This document shows, piece after piece, positions 5,904-5,936 of a stretch of 5,936 nt of DNA. This DNA is from Alphaproteobacteria bacterium (lineage in GTDB: Bacteria; Pseudomonadota; Alphaproteobacteria; Acetobacterales; Acetobacteraceae). The stretch spans positions 1 to 5,936 of the forward strand of contig JAAFHD010000241.1 of NCBI GenBank assembly GCA_013298245.1, given 5' to 3'. The notes below the pieces were generated by a model, which searched no databases, was not told the origin of the DNA, and worked only from the letters and a program-made list of their open reading frames with translations. Position 1 is the stretch's first letter. Each line of letters begins with the position of its first letter. Made by a program: the position numbers and the translations under genes.

Positions 5904-5936
5904 AAATTTGAACGCAACAAGCCGCACTGCAACATT
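5892..5936 (+). CDS. tuf: Elongation factor Tu, first 15 codons (gene continues past the right edge)
   Basis: EF-Tu is the GTPase that delivers aminoacyl-tRNA to the ribosome. The 15 visible residues, MAKAKFERNKPHCNI, match the highly conserved EF-Tu N-terminus (general pattern MAK-KF-R-KPH-N-) and end just before the expected GTIGHVDHGKT GTP-binding loop, which lies outside the window. The ATG at 5892 has a GGAG (5881-5884) at 7-nt spacing. Position after tRNA-Tyr and tRNA-Gly agrees with the widespread tRNA-tufB gene order. The Asn9 and Cys13 variants are of the type I associate with Acetobacteraceae. Confidence 0.93.
   Translation, partial: MAKAKFERNKPHCNI

Noticed and set aside
5846..5911. 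A 21-codon frame starting in the CCA end of tRNA-Gly and overlapping the tuf start, as a possible leader peptide.
   Set aside because: It has no ribosome-binding site, its start lies in the tRNA 3' end that would be cleaved off, and its product (MRAALAKRINSLELTHGQGQI) resembles nothing I recognise.
5687..5935. Second leftward frame with GDGNRTRTTSLEGW and GVGFEPT.
   Set aside because: Also the antisense of tRNA-Gly, the end of tRNA-Tyr and the tuf start. Such sequences are common false hypothetical proteins in databases.

Overview
This window looks like chromosomal DNA of a GC-rich alphaproteobacterium, most likely of the Acetobacteraceae (acetic-acid-bacterium/Roseomonas relatives). The reasons are the strong GC bias at third codon positions, the start of EF-Tu at the right edge (MAKAKFERNKPHCNI, a form I associate with that family), a DUF2842-type small membrane protein of the kind common in alphaproteobacteria, and the tRNA-Tyr/tRNA-Gly/tuf order. 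The genus cannot be fixed from this sequence.

Layout. Positions 1-5170 are a tightly packed leftward block read in the order apt -> LOV hybrid histidine kinase -> hyuA -> hyuB (hyuB runs off the left edge). The spacing is operon-like. The kinase start lies 38 nt inside apt, kinase to hyuA is 42 nt, and hyuA/hyuB share one base (TGATG). Positions 5171-5359 are a divergent control region. To its right, reading rightward, come a 61-residue two-helix membrane protein (DUF2842-like), a strong-looking promoter with a perfect TTGACA, tRNA-Tyr(GTA), tRNA-Gly(TCC) and the first 15 codons of tuf. This is the widespread tRNA-tufB arrangement.

How the genes may work together. Apt salvages adenine. The kinase carries a complete-looking flavin-binding LOV photosensor with its photoactive cysteine, then HisKA, HATPase, receiver and Hpt modules, so it reads as a soluble blue-light-responsive phosphorelay protein. 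HyuA and HyuB are the two subunits of an ATP-dependent hydantoinase/oxoprolinase-type enzyme. Co-transcription of a light sensor with adenine salvage and a hydantoinase/oxoprolinase is suggested by spacing but not proven, and no cognate response regulator is visible. The right part is translation-machinery housekeeping.

The most interesting points are the LOV-kinase-receiver-Hpt protein translationally linked to apt, its Hpt domain with a non-canonical sequence after the histidine, a hairpin abutting the hyuA start codon, an inverted repeat framing the -35 box of the tRNA-tuf promoter, and an inverted repeat enclosing the tuf ribosome-binding site and start. I see no mobile element, CRISPR array or defence system.
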